Positions 17,539-26,167 of a DNA stretch of 64,000 nt are shown here, one piece after another. The notes below the pieces were generated by a model. The model saw only the letters and a program-made list of their open reading frames with translations. It was not told the origin of the DNA and made no database searches. Source of the stretch: Pusillimonas sp. MFBS29 (GTDB lineage Bacteria > Pseudomonadota > Gammaproteobacteria > Burkholderiales > Burkholderiaceae_B); the NCBI RefSeq assembly GCF_020687695.1, contig NZ_JAJEWL010000009.1:1-64000 (forward strand). The letters are read 5' to 3'. A program made the position numbers and the translations under genes. Positions within the stretch are counted from its first letter, which is position 1. The number at the start of each line of letters is the position of its first letter.

Positions 17539-19029
17539 ATGGACCACCTAATTGCCGCCGTTGACCTGGGCTCAAACAGCTTCAGGCTCTCGATCGGTCG
17601 TGTCGTACAGCAAGACGGCAAGGCCCAAATTTATGCCGTCGATCGTCTCAAGGAGTCAGTCCGACTGGCTGCCGGACTGAACGAAGACAAGGTGCTGGAC
17701 CAGGAATCCATAGAGCGCGCCGTCACAGTCCTGAAACGCCTGGGCGAACGACTGGCCGGTTTCCATCCGAACCGGGTTCGTGCGGTGGCCACGAACACCT
17801 TCCGGATAGCCAGGAATGTCGACGAACTGCTGCCACGAGCCGAGGAAGCCCTGGGGTTTCCCATAGAGGTCATTGCAGGACAGGAAGAGGCCCGGCTCAT
17901 TTTCTCGGGTATTACCAACGAACTGCCGCCTTCCAGCAACAACCGCCTGATGATAGACATCGGCGGCGGCTCGACCGAGGTCATTATCGGCAAGGGTTTT
18001 CAGCCGCTGCACATGAGCTCGCTGTATATGGGCTGTGTCAGCTACACACGTCGTTTTTTCCCGGACGGCCGGATCACTGAATCGCGTATGCAGGAAGCAC
18101 AGATCGCTGCACGACGCGAACTTGAAGGCATTTCAAAACGGTACCGGAAAGCGGGCTGGCAAGAAGCCTATGGATCGTCGGGTACGGCCAAAGGTCTGAT
18201 TGCGGTATTGCAGGAAGGCGGGATGTCGAAAAAGGGCATTACGCTGGAGGGCATGGAACAACTCAAGGACAAGCTCGTTCGCGACGGCAAGGTCATCATG
18301 AGCGAACTGCCCGGCCTCAAGCACGACCGCTCTCTTGTCCTGGCGGGCGGGCTGGCCATCATGATGGCCGCCTTCAAGGAATTGAAAATCAAGGGCATGG
18401 GCCCCGGTGAAGGCGCATTGCGCGTTGGCGTGCTTTACGATCTTCTGGGCCGTGATTCGGAACACGACAAACGCCATGAGACCGTCAGGCAATTCATCAA
18501 ACGCTACCATGTAGACGTGCGCCAGTCGGCCCGCGTCAAGCGTACAGCCCTGAGCCTGTTCAAGCAGCTGAACCTGCCTGACGACACCGAGGTTCAGGAT
18601 CTTGAGCGCACCCTGGAATGGGCGGCCGATCTGCACGAGATAGGCCTTAGCATTGCCCACGCCGAATACCATAAGCATAGTGCCTATATTCTGCAGCACG
18701 CCGACATGCCCGGATTTTCGAACGACGACCAGATGATACTGGCCAGGCTCGTGCTGGGGCACCACGGCAAGCTCAGCAAATTCCCCGTGCAGGAACCGAC
18801 GCGCATGCGTTGGCTGACCCTGCTGTGCCTGCGTCTGGCCGTCCTGCTTTCACGACGCCGCGACGATCACGAGCAACTGCCCCTGACCCTGGCTGTCGAG
18901 GGGCAGAATTTGCGCATCAGTGTTGATCAGGGCTGGCTGACCCGCCACCCCCTGTCAGAGTACTCGCTGCATGCCGAACAGAGCGAATGGAACAAAGGTG
19001 AATTCAACTTCGAACTGATCGCCAAATAA
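17539..19029 (+). CDS. ppx: Exopolyphosphatase / guanosine pentaphosphatase family (Ppx/GppA)
   Basis: A 496-residue protein of the actin-like ASKHA ATPase fold that removes terminal phosphates from polyphosphate and possibly pppGpp. The first phosphate loop AAVDLGSNSFRL is at about 5-16. The second, MIDIGGGSTEVIIG, is near 138-151, and EGALRVGVLYDLL near 295. A C-terminal HD-like helical region follows (about 310-490: LEWAADLHEIGLSIAHAEYH). Length matches E. coli Ppx. It is divergent from ppk, so synthesis and breakdown of polyphosphate share one intergenic region. Confidence 0.94.
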   Translation: MDHLIAAVDLGSNSFRLSIGRVVQQDGKAQIYAVDRLKESVRLAAGLNEDKVLDQESIERAVTVLKRLGERLAGFHPNRVRAVATNTFRIARNVDELLPRAEEALGFPIEVIAGQEEARLIFSGITNELPPSSNNRLMIDIGGGSTEVIIGKGFQPLHMSSLYMGCVSYTRRFFPDGRITESRMQEAQIAARRELEGISKRYRKAGWQEAYGSSGTAKGLIAVLQEGGMSKKGITLEGMEQLKDKLVRDGKVIMSELPGLKHDRSLVLAGGLAIMMAAFKELKIKGMGPGEGALRVGVLYDLLGRDSEHDKRHETVRQFIKRYHVDVRQSARVKRTALSLFKQLNLPDDTEVQDLERTLEWAADLHEIGLSIAHAEYHKHSAYILQHADMPGFSNDDQMILARLVLGHHGKLSKFPVQEPTRMRWLTLLCLRLAVLLSRRRDDHEQLPLTLAVEGQNLRISVDQGWLTRHPLSEYSLHAEQSEWNKGEFNFELIAK

Positions 19030-19040
19030 GGCGGTCGGGG

Positions 19041-19823
19041 TCAGCCTATGCCAAAATGGCGCCGATAGCGGGCGTCCATGGCGTGAATATCCAGCAAGAC
19101 AGGAAAATCGGCCGTGTTGAAATCAGGATCCCAGGCGGGTTCGCCGCAAATGCTGGCGCCCAGCTTCAGGTAGCCTTTGATCAGGGGCGGAATGCGGGCA
19201 GGCAGGGTGCTGTCAAGGCGCTCGACGGGATAGCGGTGTCGTGGCACCACCCGGGCAAGTTCGGGCTGCCTGGCGAGCTCCTTGCTGGCCACACGCCATA
19301 CTTCGGCGGCAGTAACGCCGTCGTCGCGCAGGCTGACACTGGCACAACCCAGTACATACCGGAAGCCATACTGCTTCATCAGGTTGGCAATACCCGACCA
19401 CAACAGCATGATGACCGCCCCGCTGCGATAGTCGGGATGCGTACAGGAGCGCCCGACCTCGGCCATGACAGGATAAAGATGACTGAGGCCCGAGAGGTCG
19501 AACTCGGTATCGGAGTAGTACCCCCCGGCCTTGCTCACATGCTCGGGGGGCAACAGGCGGTAGGTGCCCACCACCATGCCGGAGCCGGTTTCCCTGACCA
19601 TGAGATGCTCACACCAGGGGTCATAGCGATCAGTGTCCAGGCCATCTACCGCATTCGGAAACACGGCGTGCATTTCTTCCGTGAATACGTTATAGCGCAG
19701 GCGCTGTATAGCTTCGAGTTCTTCGTTGGTACGCGCCAAACCCAAAACCAGGCTTTGCGGCCCGGGTGTAGTCCAATTCGCGTCAACAACCGCATCAGAC
19801 TGAATACGTGCAAGCTCTAACAT
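19041..19823 (-). CDS. olsB: OlsB-like L-ornithine N-alpha-acyltransferase (GNAT fold)
   Basis: A 260-residue acyltransferase of the family that moves 3-hydroxyacyl chains from acyl-ACP to ornithine, the first step to phosphorus-free ornithine lipids. Family signatures are IQRLRYNVFTEEMHA, DRYDPWCEHLMVRE, EVGRSCTHPDYRSGAVIMLLW and GYLKLGASICGEPAWDPDF. The start at 19823 (MLELARIQ) is favoured by GGAG seven bases upstream. A sigma70-like promoter sits in the end of glmM. The second enzyme, OlsA, is not in the window, so lyso-ornithine lipid formation is inferred. The gene sits at the edge of the phosphate block, convergent with ppx. Confidence 0.75.
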   Translation of the reverse strand: MLELARIQSDAVVDANWTTPGPQSLVLGLARTNEELEAIQRLRYNVFTEEMHAVFPNAVDGLDTDRYDPWCEHLMVRETGSGMVVGTYRLLPPEHVSKAGGYYSDTEFDLSGLSHLYPVMAEVGRSCTHPDYRSGAVIMLLWSGIANLMKQYGFRYVLGCASVSLRDDGVTAAEVWRVASKELARQPELARVVPRHRYPVERLDSTLPARIPPLIKGYLKLGASICGEPAWDPDFNTADFPVLLDIHAMDARYRRHFGIG

Positions 19824-19873
19824 AGGTGGACTCCGTAAACACTGAGCCATTATGCAGCGATAATGTTGCAGGT

Positions 19874-19902
19874 ATTTTATGCTTACGTTACGCGTTTGTT
19901 AA
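19874..19902 (-). promoter_or_regulatory. Sigma70-like promoter of the olsB-like gene
   Basis: On the minus strand TTAACA (19902-19897) and TAAAAT (19879-19874) are separated by exactly 17 bp. The -35 lies inside the last codons of glmM, so the gene can be expressed apart from the glmM transcript. No Pho box is visible here. Confidence 0.6.
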
Positions 19903-21234
19903 GCTCACCGCCGCCAACTGGCTTACGCCCTCTTCCGCCAGCTGTTCTGTTTCGGCTTCGACCATCAGGCGCAGCTTGGGCTCGGTGCCCGATGCGCGAA
20001 TCAAAACGCGCCCGCGACCAGCCAGCATCTCTTCGACACGCTTCTGAGCCGCCTGCAAACCGACATGTGACTGCCACTGCACACCGGGCGCCAGCGGCAC
20101 ATTGACCATTTTTTGCGGATACATCTTCAGGCCCGAGACCAGTTCAGCCAGGCTGGAGCCGCTGCGGCTCATGGCCGTCAGCACCTGCAGGGCGGCAATA
20201 ATGCCATCGCCCGTCGTGTGGCAATCCAGGCACAGCAAGTGCCCCGAGCTTTCACCACCATACAGCCATCCGCGCTGCTGCATGCCTTCGAGCACGTAAC
20301 GATCGCCGACCTTGGCGCGCGCAAAGCCCACGCCCAGCGCTTCCATCTGCTTTTCCAGGCCAAGGTTGGTCATCAACGTACCCACCACGCCCTCGACCGG
20401 ACCCTGCATCATGCGGTCACGCACGATGGCATAAAGCAGCTCGTCGCCGTTATAGAGGCGTCCGCTGCCATCCACCATTTGCAGGCGATCGGCGTCGCCG
20501 TCGAGAGCAATGCCCAGGTCGGCCCCACGGGCCTGCACTTCAGACACCAGACGCTCGGGATGCATGGCGCCCACACCTTCGTTGATGTTGAAACCGTCCG
20601 GCTGGCAACCTATGGCAAAGACCTCACCGCCCAGCTCGCGGAATACGTGAGGGGCAACCTGGTAAGCGGCCCCATGGGCTGCATCAACCACGATGGAAAA
20701 ACCCGAGAGATCCAGCTCGTTGGGGAAGGTACTTTTGCAAAACTCGATATAGCGTCCGGCCGAATCCTCGATGCGACGGGCCCTGCCGAGCGCTTCGGAG
20801 CTCACACAACCCAGGGGCTCATCGATGGCGGCCTCAATTTCGGCCTCGACCTCATCAGGCAGTTTCATCCCGGATGCCGAGAAAAACTTGATGCCGTTAT
20901 CCTGGTAGGGATTGTGTGAGGCACTGATGACGATACCGGCCACCAGCCGCAAAGCACGGGTCAGATACGCAACAGCAGGCGTAGGCACCGGTCCCGCCAG
21001 CAATACGTCGATGCCCGCAGCCGACAAACCGGCCTCCAGGGCTGACTCGAGCATATAGCCCGAGATACGCGTGTCCTTCCCGATCACAACAGTAGGACGC
21101 CCACGGCCCGGATTTTGACGCGCCAGTACCCGCCCGGCTGCATAGCCCAGCCGCATGGCAAATTCGGCGTTGATGGTTGAACCACCCACTTCACCGCGCA
21201 CCCCGTCGGTACCGAAATATTTACGCTTCGTCAT
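19888..21234 (-). CDS. glmM: Phosphoglucosamine mutase
   Basis: A 448-residue enzyme that converts glucosamine-6-phosphate to glucosamine-1-phosphate for UDP-GlcNAc and cell-wall synthesis. The N-terminal [13 protein letters not shown] is diagnostic. The phosphoserine loop [19 protein letters not shown] is near 95-113, the metal site [13 protein letters not shown] near 240 and the sugar-phosphate loop [15 protein letters not shown] near 415. Its ATG overlaps the folP stop by 4 bp. It ends the operon rlmE-ftsH-folP-glmM, an order shared with many proteobacteria. Confidence 0.97.
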   Translation of the reverse strand: MTKRKYFGTDGVRGEVGGSTINAEFAMRLGYAAGRVLARQNPGRGRPTVVIGKDTRISGYMLESALEAGLSAAGIDVLLAGPVPTPAVAYLTRALRLVAGIVISASHNPYQDNGIKFFSASGMKLPDEVEAEIEAAIDEPLGCVSSEALGRARRIEDSAGRYIEFCKSTFPNELDLSGFSIVVDAAHGAAYQVAPHVFRELGGEVFAIGCQPDGFNINEGVGAMHPERLVSEVQARGADLGIALDGDADRLQMVDGSGRLYNGDELLYAIVRDRMMQGPVEGVVGTLMTNLGLEKQMEALGVGFARAKVGDRYVLEGMQQRGWLYGGESSGHLLCLDCHTTGDGIIAALQVLTAMSRSGSSLAELVSGLKMYPQKMVNVPLAPGVQWQSHVGLQAAQKRVEEMLAGRGRVLIRASGTEPKLRLMVEAETEQLAEEGVSQLAAVSLTNA

Positions 21235-22070
21235 AAAAAATCTCCGTGTTCAATTGCACGCCATACTTTTACGGCATCTGCCGTCTCGGCCACGTCGTGC
21301 ACACGCAAGATATTCGCGCCGCGCGCCAGACCGGCCAATGCCGCTGCCACGCTGCCCGATACCCGTTGTGCGGGTTCGCGGTCAACAATATGACCTATCA
21401 TGGATTTGCGGGACAGGCCCAGTAGCCAGGGATAGCCCTGGCCATCAAGCTCGTGCAGCCGCCGTAATAACAAATAATTCTGCTGGGGGGTTTTACCAAA
21501 CCCGAATCCCGGATCCAGGACAATGCGCCGCCGGTCTATGCCCGCTTCCAGCAGGGCTGCAATGCGCTCGTGCAGAAACTGCTCGACGTCCTGCATCACA
21601 TTTTCGTAGCGGGGAGCCTGCTGCATGGTCTTGGGATCGCCCTGCATGTGCATTGCGCATACGCAACAGCGCGAATCCGCCACAGCAGCCAGTGCGCCGG
21701 GAAGACGCAGGGCGTAGATATCGTTGATCATGTCGGCGCCGGCCTCGAGCGCACCGCGCATGACTTCAGGCTTGAACGTATCGATCGACAAAGGCACGCC
21801 GGCGTCGTGCAATCCGCGGATCACCGGCAATATGCGTTTGAGCTCTTCGTCGGCAGGGACCGGGTCGGCGCCAGGCCGTGTAGATTCACCACCGATATCC
21901 AGGATATCGGCCCCCTGCTCGATCAGCAGCCGGCCATGAGCGATGGCCTGATCGGCACTGAAATGCTTGTTGCCGTCGGAAAAGGAGTCTGGGGTGACAT
22001 TGACTATCCCCATTATCAATGGGCGCTCGAGATCAAGCTCGAAGCGCCCGCATAGCAAGGTTGAACTCAT
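21231..22070 (-). CDS. folP: Dihydropteroate synthase
   Basis: A 279-residue TIM-barrel enzyme that joins p-aminobenzoate to the pterin diphosphate in folate synthesis and is the target of sulfonamides. It shows [13 protein letters not shown] (about 22-34), [14 protein letters not shown] (about 58-71), the lysine region [13 protein letters not shown] and the C-terminal [14 protein letters not shown]. Length and motifs are normal, with no sign of a sulfonamide-resistance insertion at the loops. It follows ftsH by 20 bp and overlaps glmM. Confidence 0.96.
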   Translation of the reverse strand: MSSTLLCGRFELDLERPLIMGIVNVTPDSFSDGNKHFSADQAIAHGRLLIEQGADILDIGGESTRPGADPVPADEELKRILPVIRGLHDAGVPLSIDTFKPEVMRGALEAGADMINDIYALRLPGALAAVADSRCCVCAMHMQGDPKTMQQAPRYENVMQDVEQFLHERIAALLEAGIDRRRIVLDPGFGFGKTPQQNYLLLRRLHELDGQGYPWLLGLSRKSMIGHIVDREPAQRVSGSVAAALAGLARGANILRVHDVAETADAVKVWRAIEHGDFL

Positions 22071-22090
22071 TGATAACGTGCCAATGATCC

Positions 22091-23992
22091 CTAGACTGGT
22101 GTTGCTGCAGCGCTACCGTCGGCCGAGCTCAGCCCGGTGGGAGGCGTGCGATCGGACGTATCGTTCTTGCTTTCCGGTGTTTGCGGAGCGCGCGGAGGAC
22201 GTCCTTCCATGATGTCGTTGATCTGGTCGGCATCAATGGTTTCCCACTCAAGCAAGGCCGCCGTCATGGCTTCCATTTTGTCGCGGTTGTCTTCGATCAG
22301 CTTGCGTGCAATAGCGTATTGCTCGTCAATGATGGTGCGAATCTCGTGGTCAACCTTCTGCATGGTGGCTTCTGACACGTGCGTGGTTTTGGTAACGCTG
22401 CGCCCCAGGAAAACCTCGCCTTCGTTTTCGGCGTACACCACCGGCCCCAGCGAGTCGGTCATGCCATAGCGTGTGACGATGTCGCGGGCAATTGCAGTTG
22501 CACGCTCGAAGTCGTTCGACGCGCCGGTGGTCATTTGATTCATGAACACTTCTTCGGCAATACGACCACCAAACAGCACGGCGATGGTATTGAGCAAGCG
22601 TTCTTTATCCATGCTGTAACGATCACCCTCGGGCAACTGCATGGTTACCCCCAGGGCCCGGCCACGCGGAATGATGGTGACCTTGTGGACCGGATCGGTT
22701 TTAGGCAGCAGACGTGCCACCAGCGCGTGACCCGATTCATGATATGCCGTATTGCGGCGCTCTTCTTCGGGCATGACGATGGAGCGACGCTCGGCGCCCA
22801 TGATGATCTTGTCTTTGGCTTTTTCGAAGTCGCTCATTTCGACAGTACGGCCATTGCGCCGTGCCGCGAACAAAGCGGCTTCGTTGACCAGATTGGCCAG
22901 ATCGGCACCTGAAAACCCGGGCGTGCCGCGAGCCAGGACCAGTGCGTCAACGTTGGTAGCCAGAGGCACCTTGCGCATGTGCACCTTCAGGATCTGCTCT
23001 CGGCCCCGAATATCGGGCAGGGATACCACGACCTGACGGTCGAAGCGGCCGGGACGCAAAAGCGCCGGATCAAGCACATCGGGACGGTTGGTTGCGGCAA
23101 TGACCAGAACACCCTGACCTGTTTCGAAACCATCCATTTCAACCAGCAGCTGGTTCAGCGTTTGCTCGCGTTCGTCGTTTCCGCCACCCAGGCCAGCGCC
23201 CCGCTGACGACCGACAGCATCGATTTCATCGATGAAGATAATGCACGGCGCCTGCTTTTTGGCATTCTCGAACATGTCGCGCACACGGGCTGCACCCACA
23301 CCCACGAACATTTCGACGAAGTCGGAACCGGAAATACTGAAGAAAGGCACTTTGGCTTCGCCGGCAATAGCCTTGGCCAGCAAGGTTTTACCAGTACCGG
23401 GCGAGCCCACCATGAGCACACCCCGTGGAATACGGCCGCCAAGACGCTGAAACTTGGTGGGGTCGCGCAGGAAGTCAACGAGCTCCTGTACATCTTCCTT
23501 GGCCTCGTCGCAGCCGGCGACATCGGCAAAGGTAATGTTATTGGTGTTTTCGTCGAGCATGCGTGCACGTGACTTGCCGAAGCTGAAGGCTCCGCCCTTG
23601 CCGCCGCCCTGCATCTGACGCATGAAGAAGATCCAGACCCCGATCAGCAACAGCATGGGGAACCAGGAAATAAACAGGCTGGTCAGGAAGGAAGGCTCTT
23701 CGCGGGCCTTGCCGGAAACCTGAACGCCGGACTTGACCAACTCGGGAACCATCCAGAGATCACCCGGCGAGGTCAGGCTGTAAGGGCGACCAGCATCGGG
23801 CGTGACATGCAGCGTGTCGCCCTGGATATCAACTTTGGAAATGCGCCCAGCCTGAGCATCTTTCATGAACTGGGTATAAGTTACGGTCTCGGTTGTAGCT
23901 GCGCGCCCGTCGAACTGCTTGAATACAGTAAACAGGACCAACGCAATCACCATCCAGATCGCAACTTTGGAAAACGAGTTGTTCAAAGCCAA
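22091..23992 (-). CDS. ftsH: ATP-dependent zinc metalloprotease FtsH
   Basis: A 633-residue membrane-anchored AAA protease. Two N-terminal transmembrane segments (about 7-24 and 105-123) flank a periplasmic domain. The AAA module shows Walker [15 protein letters not shown], Walker [16 protein letters not shown] and the SRH region [16 protein letters not shown]. The zinc site HESGH lies near residue 420. The C-terminus is rich in P, T and S and low in order. It degrades membrane proteins and short-lived regulators such as LpxC and sigma32 in relatives. It is 106 bp downstream of rlmE, where a candidate promoter is seen. Confidence 0.97.
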   Translation of the reverse strand: MALNNSFSKVAIWMVIALVLFTVFKQFDGRAATTETVTYTQFMKDAQAGRISKVDIQGDTLHVTPDAGRPYSLTSPGDLWMVPELVKSGVQVSGKAREEPSFLTSLFISWFPMLLLIGVWIFFMRQMQGGGKGGAFSFGKSRARMLDENTNNITFADVAGCDEAKEDVQELVDFLRDPTKFQRLGGRIPRGVLMVGSPGTGKTLLAKAIAGEAKVPFFSISGSDFVEMFVGVGAARVRDMFENAKKQAPCIIFIDEIDAVGRQRGAGLGGGNDEREQTLNQLLVEMDGFETGQGVLVIAATNRPDVLDPALLRPGRFDRQVVVSLPDIRGREQILKVHMRKVPLATNVDALVLARGTPGFSGADLANLVNEAALFAARRNGRTVEMSDFEKAKDKIIMGAERRSIVMPEEERRNTAYHESGHALVARLLPKTDPVHKVTIIPRGRALGVTMQLPEGDRYSMDKERLLNTIAVLFGGRIAEEVFMNQMTTGASNDFERATAIARDIVTRYGMTDSLGPVVYAENEGEVFLGRSVTKTTHVSEATMQKVDHEIRTIIDEQYAIARKLIEDNRDKMEAMTAALLEWETIDADQINDIMEGRPPRAPQTPESKNDTSDRTPPTGLSSADGSAAATPV

Positions 23993-24027
23993 CCTCCTAC
24001 TTGTAACTTCGGCTTGCCAGACTTCCG

Positions 24028-24056
24028 CAATAACGGCAGCACAACAAGTATGTCAA
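24028..24056 (-). promoter_or_regulatory. Possible promoter upstream of ftsH
   Basis: A perfect TTGACA (24056-24051 on the minus strand) is followed after 17 bp by TTATTG (24033-24028), a weak -10. It sits in the 106-bp rlmE-ftsH gap. No convincing sigma32 element was recognised. Confidence 0.35.
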
Positions 24057-24098
24057 TAGTTCATTCTACCCGATAGAAAGAATGATGTTTTGGAAACC

Positions 24099-24734
24099 CT
24101 AAGGCTTCAAACGGCGTGCCACCAGGAAGGTTTCAGACGACTTGTCACGGGACGCCTTGGGTTTTCGTTCTACTACACGCATGAAGTGGCGCTTGAACGA
24201 TTCGACGATCTGTGAAAAACCGCTGCCATGAAACGCCTTGACGATCAATGCCCCCTCGGGTTTGAGGTGCTGGCATGAAAAATCGAGCGCTAAATCGCAC
24301 ACATGCTGAATTCTAGCTGAATCCGCTGAACTCACACCGGATAAGTTGGGGGCCATATCCGAAATAACAAGATCAACCTTCGCATCGCCTACGAGATTTT
24401 TCAACTGATCGAGCACGGCGTCTTCACGAAAATCACCCTGAATGAACTCGACACCTGCAATCGGCTCCATGGGGAGCATGTCCAGGGCAACGATACGGCC
24501 CTGCACCACACCGCCGGGACCAAGCAGACGCTCGCGTGCGACCTGCGACCAGCTACCGGGTGCTGACCCGAGATCGACCACGATGTCGCCCGGCCGCAAC
24601 AGTTTTTCGGCGTCAAGAATCTCGGTTAATTTGAACGCAGCCCGCGCCCTGTAACCCTTTTGTTGCGCCATTTTGACGTATGGGTCATTAATATGCTGCA
24701 TGACCCAATCTTTTGAGAATTTTTTTTTGGCCAT
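24099..24734 (-). CDS. rlmE: 23S rRNA (uridine-2'-O-)-methyltransferase RlmE
   Basis: A 211-residue SAM-dependent enzyme (RrmJ/FtsJ) that methylates the A-loop uridine of 23S rRNA (U2552 in E. coli numbering). The catalytic K-D-K-E set is visible: the lysine in [12 protein letters not shown], the aspartate in [12 protein letters not shown], the lysine in [12 protein letters not shown] and a C-terminal glutamate in SSETFLVA. The SAM loop is [15 protein letters not shown]. It is divergent from yhbY, with only 17 bp between the two start codons, and leads the rlmE-ftsH-folP-glmM group. Confidence 0.96.
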   Translation of the reverse strand: MAKKKFSKDWVMQHINDPYVKMAQQKGYRARAAFKLTEILDAEKLLRPGDIVVDLGSAPGSWSQVARERLLGPGGVVQGRIVALDMLPMEPIAGVEFIQGDFREDAVLDQLKNLVGDAKVDLVISDMAPNLSGVSSADSARIQHVCDLALDFSCQHLKPEGALIVKAFHGSGFSQIVESFKRHFMRVVERKPKASRDKSSETFLVARRLKP

Positions 24735-24739
24735 TCCCG

Positions 24740-24745
24740 TACAAT
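24740..24745 (+). promoter_or_regulatory. -10-like hexamer directly before yhbY
   Basis: TACAAT ends seven bases before the yhbY ATG, so the predicted start of transcription falls on or next to the start codon. TTGAGA (24713-24718) is the nearest -35-like hexamer but is 21 bp away. No Shine-Dalgarno sequence lies before the ATG, in keeping with a leaderless or nearly leaderless mRNA. Confidence 0.4.
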
Positions 24746-24751
24746 CTCTCT

Positions 24752-25318
24752 ATGCCCAAACTTGAAATTACTTCCCAAGAGCGTAGCGCACTGCGCGCTG
24801 CTGCCCACCCTTTGCGCCCGGTCGTCCTGATCGGTGACCGGGGCCTGTCTGATTCCGTACTGAAAGAAATCGACCTTAACCTGAACGCCCATCAATTGAT
24901 CAAGGTTCGTATTGCCGGCGAAGAGCGCGACGCGCGCAATGCCATGCTGGAAACCATTTGCGACTCGCTGTCGTGCGCGCTGGTTCACCACCTGGGCAAA
25001 ACACTGATCATTTACCGGCCGGATGTCGCTGCCCAGAAAGCCAAAGCCGACGCAGAAAACGCCACACGAGCCACCCGCAAGCCTTCGGAACCTTACACCC
25101 CGAAAAAACAGGCGGCCGAGGGTGTAACACGCACTCGCCGCAGCGAAAAAGCCAAACGGGCAACACTCAAAGCCGAAAGCACCGAAAAAGCGGCTCCACG
25201 AGCCCGCCGCGCAAGTGCTCCGGCCGATCGCCCGGCACACGGCATACCGCGTCGTGCCGGCAGCGCATTATCGTTACGAGCCGGGCGCCGCTCGTTAACC
25301 CGTTCCGGCAAACGCTGA
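24752..25318 (+). CDS. yhbY: YhbY-type CRM-domain RNA-binding protein with long basic tail
   Basis: A 188-residue protein starting MPKLEITSQERSALR. Residues 1-95 are the CRM fold of YhbY (RAAAHPLRPVVLIGDRGLS, LIKVRIAGEERDARN, LVHHLGKTLIIYRP), linked to assembly of the large ribosomal subunit. E. coli YhbY is about 97 residues, so the remaining 90 or so are extra. The tail is low-complexity and rich in K, R, A, T and S (for example TRTRRSEKAKRATLKAES), probably disordered and RNA-binding. It sits beside the rRNA methylase gene rlmE, consistent with ribosome assembly. A bidirectional terminator follows. Confidence 0.88.
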   Translation: MPKLEITSQERSALRAAAHPLRPVVLIGDRGLSDSVLKEIDLNLNAHQLIKVRIAGEERDARNAMLETICDSLSCALVHHLGKTLIIYRPDVAAQKAKADAENATRATRKPSEPYTPKKQAAEGVTRTRRSEKAKRATLKAESTEKAAPRARRASAPADRPAHGIPRRAGSALSLRAGRRSLTRSGKR

Positions 25319-25366
25319 TACCCGAAGCCGCGCCCCTGAAAGTACGCGGCTGGAATTTTAAATGAT

Positions 25367-25404
25367 AAAGCCCATCGCATGTTTGCGTATGGGCTTTCTT
25401 CTTT
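25367..25404. terminator. Bidirectional terminator between yhbY and greA
   Basis: AAAGCCCAT (25367-25375) pairs with ATGGGCTTT (25389-25397), and inner GCA/TGC bases extend the stem. CTTCTTT follows on the plus strand and TTTATCATTT on the minus strand, so it can end both convergent transcripts. Confidence 0.8.
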
Positions 25405-25454
25405 GCATCAACCTGCAATTGCCTGCTTGCGCGCTCCGGGCGCGCACAGTCATT

Positions 25455-25931
25455 TTAGAGGTAACTTACGCTTACCACTTCGTATTCGCGGATGCCGGCG
25501 GGCGCCTTGACCTCGACCACATCACCCTGTGCGCGACCAATCAGGGCACGCGCCACAGGACTGGAGACGGAAATCTGGTTAGAGCGGATATCGGCCTCGA
25601 CGTCGCCCACGATCTGGTATTTGACGCGCTCGCCCGACTCCAGGTCTTCGATTTCAACGGTTGCGCCGAATACGGCCTTGCCTTCGACATCCAGCTTGGA
25701 TGGGTCGATGATCTGGGCGTTCGACAGCGTGCCGTCCAGCTCCTGGATACGGCCCTCGACAAAAGCCTGGCGCTCGCGAGCGGCGTCGTACTCGGCGTTT
25801 TCCGACAAATCGCCCTGGGCGCGCGCCTCGGCGATGGCATTGATGACCTCGGGCCGCTCTATGGTTTTCAAACGATGTAATTCTGCTTGCAGACGCTCAG
25901 CGCCGCGTGCTGTCAACGGTATCGCAGACAT
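25455..25931 (-). CDS. greA: Transcription elongation factor GreA
   Basis: A 158-residue factor that rescues backtracked RNA polymerase by stimulating cleavage of the transcript end. The coiled-coil tip with the acidic residues, [10 protein letters not shown], is at about 40-49. The C-terminal FKBP-like domain ends [19 protein letters not shown]. Length is the E. coli length. The ATG at 25931 has AGGAA seven bases upstream. The leader carries a full intrinsic terminator just before the ribosome site. In many betaproteobacteria greA follows carB directly; here uraA, a phosphatase and an SDR gene lie between. Confidence 0.97.
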   Translation of the reverse strand: MSAIPLTARGAERLQAELHRLKTIERPEVINAIAEARAQGDLSENAEYDAARERQAFVEGRIQELDGTLSNAQIIDPSKLDVEGKAVFGATVEIEDLESGERVKYQIVGDVEADIRSNQISVSSPVARALIGRAQGDVVEVKAPAGIREYEVVSVSYL

Positions 25932-25939
25932 AGGTATTC

Positions 25940-25985
25940 CTGAGTAAAAAGTAAAAAGACGCTCCCCACAAAGGAGCGCCTAATA
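25940..25985 (-). terminator. Intrinsic terminator inside the greA leader
   Basis: On the minus strand AGGCGCTCC (25981-25973) pairs with GGAGCGTCT (25965-25957), counting one G-U pair, and TTTTACTTTTTAC follows. It ends about 15 bases before the greA start codon. The uraA gene has its own terminator further upstream, so this second one lies within the greA transcript. Confidence 0.75.
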
Positions 25986-26042
25986 AAAAACTGTTGCCTG
26001 GGCCGGAGATTACCGCCCGGGTATGCGAAGCCAAGCCATCAC
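25945..26042 (-). ncRNA. Candidate short leader RNA of greA (GraL-like in arrangement)
   Basis: A TATAAG hexamer (26054-26049 on the minus strand) could start a transcript near 26042 that would end at the leader terminator near 25945, giving an RNA of roughly 95 nt. E. coli greA has a leader terminator that releases the GraL RNAs; the arrangement here is alike, though I claim no sequence homology. No good -35 was found. Confidence 0.35.
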
Positions 26043-26085
26043 TAATTTCTTATAGCTGTAAAAACAACGACTGGACCCAACGTAA

Positions 26086-26120
26086 AGCAAAACCCCGGCT
26101 GAAACACAAACCGGGGATTT
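26086..26120 (-). terminator. Intrinsic terminator after uraA
   Basis: CCCCGG (26093-26098) pairs with CCGGGG (26111-26116). On the minus strand the stem is followed by TTTTGCTTT. It lies about 50 bp past the uraA stop. Confidence 0.7.
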
Positions 26121-26167
26121 GTAGCTATTGTCGGCAAACTTCAGGGAAATTGCAAGCCCAACCTGTT

